A DNA stretch of 34,554 bases from DATGZX01 sp035296965 (GTDB lineage: Bacteria; Planctomycetota; Planctomycetia; Gemmatales; Gemmataceae), in the NCBI GenBank assembly GCA_035296965.1, contig DATGZX010000277.1, positions 1 to 34,554 on the forward strand, written 5' to 3'. Position 1 is the stretch's first letter, and every line of letters starts with the position of its first letter. Below are positions 33,789-34,554 of this stretch, piece after piece. The notes beneath the pieces were generated by a model, which was given only the letters and a program-made list of their open reading frames with translations, searched no databases and was not told the DNA's origin. The position numbers and the translations under genes were made by a program.

Positions 33789-33851
33789 TGTATCCACGAA
33801 AACACTACGCACAAGTCCAGTTCTCTTGATTTGTGGTTTTTTGTGGATACA
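33789..33851. promoter_or_regulatory. Operator-like inverted repeat before RHH gene
   Basis: TGTATCCAC-GAAAA (from 33789) and TTTTTTGTGGATACA (to 33851) are inverted copies with an AT-rich region between. The right copy ends 9 bases before the ATG of the ribbon-helix-helix gene. RHH proteins typically bind such repeats and repress their own promoter; a promoter between the arms is plausible. Confidence 0.55.
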
Positions 33852-33860
33852 CTCTCCTGT

Positions 33861-34037
33861 ATGGCTAGACCCAAGAAACCGCCTGGGGAGGCGAAGTCCA
33901 AATTCATTCGTCTTCGCGTCACGGATCAAGAGCGCGAAACCTTAACCAAAGCAGCGAAAACGAAGCATTTGGAAACCTCGACATGGGCGCGAGCGGAACT
34001 CCTTTCCTTGGCAAAGAAGCTGCTTAGCAAGAGTTAG
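33861..34037 (+). CDS. Ribbon-helix-helix DNA-binding protein
   Basis: A 58-residue basic protein: MARPKKPPGEAKSKFIRLRV then TDQERETLTKAAKTKHLETS and a helix. The pattern of a short strand (FIRLRVT) and two helices fits RHH proteins such as CopG-like antitoxins and relaxosome MobC-like proteins. The ATG at 33861 fits the family length; no clear Shine-Dalgarno is visible. It lies between two plus-strand terminators and downstream of an operator-like inverted repeat, so it is a self-contained unit. No toxin partner is seen. Confidence 0.75.
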   Translation: MARPKKPPGEAKSKFIRLRVTDQERETLTKAAKTKHLETSTWARAELLSLAKKLLSKS

Positions 34038-34175
34038 GCTGGTCTTCGACTGTCGCAGGCCCTATAATTCTGCGCGCACAGCGGACCTATTGAGATTCAG
34101 GGTCCAAGTAGATGGCCGCCTTGCCCCAAGACTTCCCCGCCTCAGAAACTGGAAAGTCTCGGGACTGACTCTTGC

Positions 34176-34220
34176 GGCCCGCCGAGCGGCGGCTAATCCT
34201 CGACGGGCCTTTTTCTTCTT
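34176..34220 (+). terminator. Intrinsic terminator after RHH gene
   Basis: GGCCCG (34176-34181) pairs with CGGGCC (34204-34209), with an inner GCCG/CGGC hairpin, followed by TTTTTCTTCTT. It suits the transcript of the RHH gene, about 140 bases past its stop. Confidence 0.6.
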
Positions 34221-34249
34221 CTCATTGCTTATCACTCCTTTCAGCTCGG

Positions 34250-34438
34250 CTAGCCAACTAGCGATTGGATGTAACCACGAATGACGGATTCCCGCCAAAG
34301 CGTTCGCTTACGGATCTTCACTGGATGCAACTCATCGACCATGCGATACACGGTCCGCCGGCTTACGCCGAGCAGATGCACCACTTCGCGAATTCCCATG
34401 AGTCGATCCTGGACCACATTCTTCTGACTGGTCTTCAT
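34250..34438 (-). CDS. Excisionase/AlpA-like helix-turn-helix protein
   Basis: A 62-residue MerR/AlpA-like DNA-binding protein. The core MGIREVVHLLGVSRRTVYRM is the 'helix-turn-helix with wing' start of excisionase-type proteins, followed by a strand pair (VKIRKRTLWRESVIRGYI). GGAGG lies 8 bases before the ATG at 34438; the longer frame upward runs through a terminator and is not used. Such proteins direct excision or regulate integrated elements, so this end of the window may lie in or at the border of one. Confidence 0.8.
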   Translation of the reverse strand: MKTSQKNVVQDRLMGIREVVHLLGVSRRTVYRMVDELHPVKIRKRTLWRESVIRGYIQSLVG

Positions 34439-34456
34439 CGATTGCCTCCGCGCAAT

Positions 34457-34496
34457 AAAAAACGCCTCGCTCCAGGCCGAAGCCCAGAACAAGGCG
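34457..34496 (-). terminator. Intrinsic terminator upstream of the excisionase-like gene
   Basis: On the minus strand CGCCT (34496-34492) pairs with AGGCG (34467-34463), with an inner GGC-TTCG-GCC tetraloop hairpin, then TTTTTT (34462-34457). It sits about 20 bases before the excisionase start. It either ends a transcript entering from the right edge or acts as an attenuator of the excisionase gene. Confidence 0.65.
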
Positions 34497-34512
34497 CTCA
34501 TCTCTTGCGATT

Positions 34513-34530
34513 CCAGGAGCAAACTCCTGG
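34513..34530. promoter_or_regulatory. 7-bp palindrome upstream of excisionase
   Basis: CCAGGAG and CTCCTGG pair around a CAAA loop, 75 bases upstream of the excisionase-like start. It may be an operator or part of a leader structure with the neighbouring terminator. Confidence 0.3.
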
Positions 34531-34554
34531 CAGCGAAATTTAAGTTGTCATTCC

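Noticed and set aside
34062..34298. 78-codon minus-strand open frame over the terminator of the RHH gene
   Set aside because: It runs through the terminator and its long Lys run is the T-tract read backwards; no ribosome site.
1..34554. tRNA genes or a DGR reverse transcriptase and template repeat
   Set aside because: No tRNA-like T-arm, no reverse-transcriptase motif and no second copy of the variable region were found on either strand.

Overview
The window looks like a chromosomal segment of a planctomycete (Planctomycetota, Gemmatales/Pirellulales-like). The clues are high GC, a PEP-CTERM protein, a very large Ser/Thr kinase-STAND-FGE fusion, a planctomycete-style ECF sigma remnant, a DUF4058 remnant, and many dispersed perfect palindromes of several families. 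No tRNA, rRNA or CRISPR was seen.

Layout. 1-484: 5' part of a secreted Gly-rich protein running off the left edge. 847-5418: two exported hydrolases (S9 peptidase, penicillin-acylase-like Ntn hydrolase), both minus. 5628-6286: a MNT-type nucleotidyltransferase and the stump of a DGR-associated HRDC-type ORF cut by a palindrome. 6460-10926: a 1488-residue kinase/STAND/FGE-lectin protein whose C-terminus carries the codon signature of a diversity-generating retroelement (DGR) variable region. 11054-11335: stumps of an ECF sigma factor and a DUF4058 gene. 11336-16540: a compact four-gene minus operon (WXG100-like protein, coiled-coil protein, 70-aa protein, FtsK/SpoIIIE-type ATPase) resembling a type VII secretion module. 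16939-19227: membrane-embedded spermidine-synthase-like protein. 19362-22020: thrS and rpsR. 22196-22765: thioredoxin-like exported protein with an in-frame UGA exactly where a CxxC second cysteine is expected. 22970-26049: rtcA, a lipoprotein, and an SDR oxidoreductase. 26530-28635: decayed region (truncated ABC-2 permease, truncated receiver domain) around an intact PEP-CTERM gene. 28568-34554: accessory region with a PIN toxin-like pair, small membrane proteins, an IS1-type transposase plus a second transposase stump split by a MITE, an RHH regulator with an operator-like inverted repeat, and an excisionase/AlpA-like protein, consistent with the edge of an integrated element.

The three points most worth following are: (i) the DGR target gene, whose retroelement looks dead or distant because only an accessory-gene stump is left beside it and I see no reverse transcriptase or template repeat; (ii) the C-Q-V-UGA motif, either a selenocysteine CxxU site or a recent nonsense mutation in an otherwise intact gene; and (iii) a 118-bp TA-flanked MITE sitting in a transposase stump, whose removal exactly restores the transposase reading frame. 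All family names come from reading the translated sequence; no database search was possible.
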